A program made the translations under genes and the position numbers. A stretch of 40,240 nt of DNA, from the NCBI GenBank assembly GCA_013361685.1, contig JABFXP010000394.1:1-40240 (forward strand), in the 5' to 3' direction. The notes beneath the pieces were generated by a model. It saw only the letters and a list, made by a program, of their open reading frames with translations, was not told the origin of the DNA and did not search any database. This stretch comes from Catenulispora sp. GTDB taxonomy: Bacteria; Actinomycetota; Actinomycetes; Streptomycetales; Catenulisporaceae. The number at the start of each line of letters is the position of its first letter. Position 1 is the stretch's first letter. Below, piece after piece: positions 40,118 through 40,240 of this stretch.

Positions 40118-40240
40118 TTACGGACTATCGAAACCGCCCGCACCGCCGCCGGCCGCGGATGTGAGAAGCGCGACCGGCACCTCGGGCGCGGGCGTGGCGC
40201 GGTCGCCGATCGCGCGGGCCAGCGCCGGCGCCGCGCGGAC
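40118..40240 (-). CDS. 3' end of a gene running out of the window
   Basis: The last 40 codons of a frame that is open at the window edge and ends in TAA (plus tta at 40118-40120). The visible peptide (APALARAIGDRATPAPEVPV, then a Gly/Ala tail) has genome-like third positions. It lies 46 bases upstream of nirB on the same strand. Genes for siroheme synthesis or other nitrite assimilation proteins are common here, but the fragment is too short to identify. Confidence 0.4.
   Translation of the reverse strand, partial: VRAAPALARAIGDRATPAPEVPVALLTSAAGGGAGGFDSP

Overview
The window is very GC-rich, with strong GC at third codon positions, many GTG starts (plus a TTG) and frequent ATGA/GTGA stop-start overlaps. 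Family content (DUF3151, DUF1707, a deazaflavin-type nitroreductase, a GlxA/AdpA-type regulator, DasR-like chitinase operators) points to a chromosomal segment of a Streptomyces-like or Catenulispora-like actinomycete. The species cannot be fixed from sequence alone. I see no tRNA, rRNA, CRISPR array, insertion sequence or phage gene.

Layout. 1-1.2 kb: 3' part of a membrane-anchored proline-rich protein, then a DUF3151 gene. 1.3-5 kb: two divergent secreted GH18 chitinases sharing a control region with dre-like repeats. 5-7 kb: an epoxide-hydrolase-like enzyme, then an ECF sigma factor translationally coupled to an SRPBCC protein. 7.2-8.3 kb: a RIO-type kinase preceded by a well-initiated overlapping short ORF. 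8.5-13.5 kb: a flavin electron-transfer module (ferric-reductase-like membrane protein, tethered FMN-binding protein, ApbE flavin transferase) divergent from an OmpR-type two-component system. 13.5-15.8 kb: an ABC ATPase without its permease, and a citrate synthase. 15.8-22 kb: mostly single genes (small membrane protein, AtuA-family protein, aldo/keto reductase, DUF1707 protein, DUF4291 protein, Ddn-like nitroreductase, gluconokinase). 21.9-24.8 kb: a Nat-type ABC exporter operon ending in an EEP-fold phosphatase. 25-28.8 kb: an unrecognised 435-residue protein and a GlxA-type regulator divergent from an MFS transporter. 28.9-33.2 kb: a branched-chain 2-oxoacid dehydrogenase operon (E1alpha-E1beta-E2) divergent from an Lrp/AsnC regulator. 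33.2-35.5 kb: two tandem, diverged paralogues of unrecognised membrane-anchored proteins. 35.7-40.1 kb: the assimilatory nitrite operon nirB-nirD-narK, then the last codons of another gene.

How it works together. Recognisable physiology is saprophytic soil metabolism: chitin depolymerisation, branched-chain keto-acid oxidation (also a source of branched acyl-CoA starters), nitrate/nitrite assimilation and cell-surface flavin redox chemistry. Most of it is ordinary chromosome. The least explained parts are the tandem paralogues at 33.2-35.5 kb, the sigma/SRPBCC pair, the short ORF ahead of the RIO kinase, and an active-site substitution in the second chitinase.
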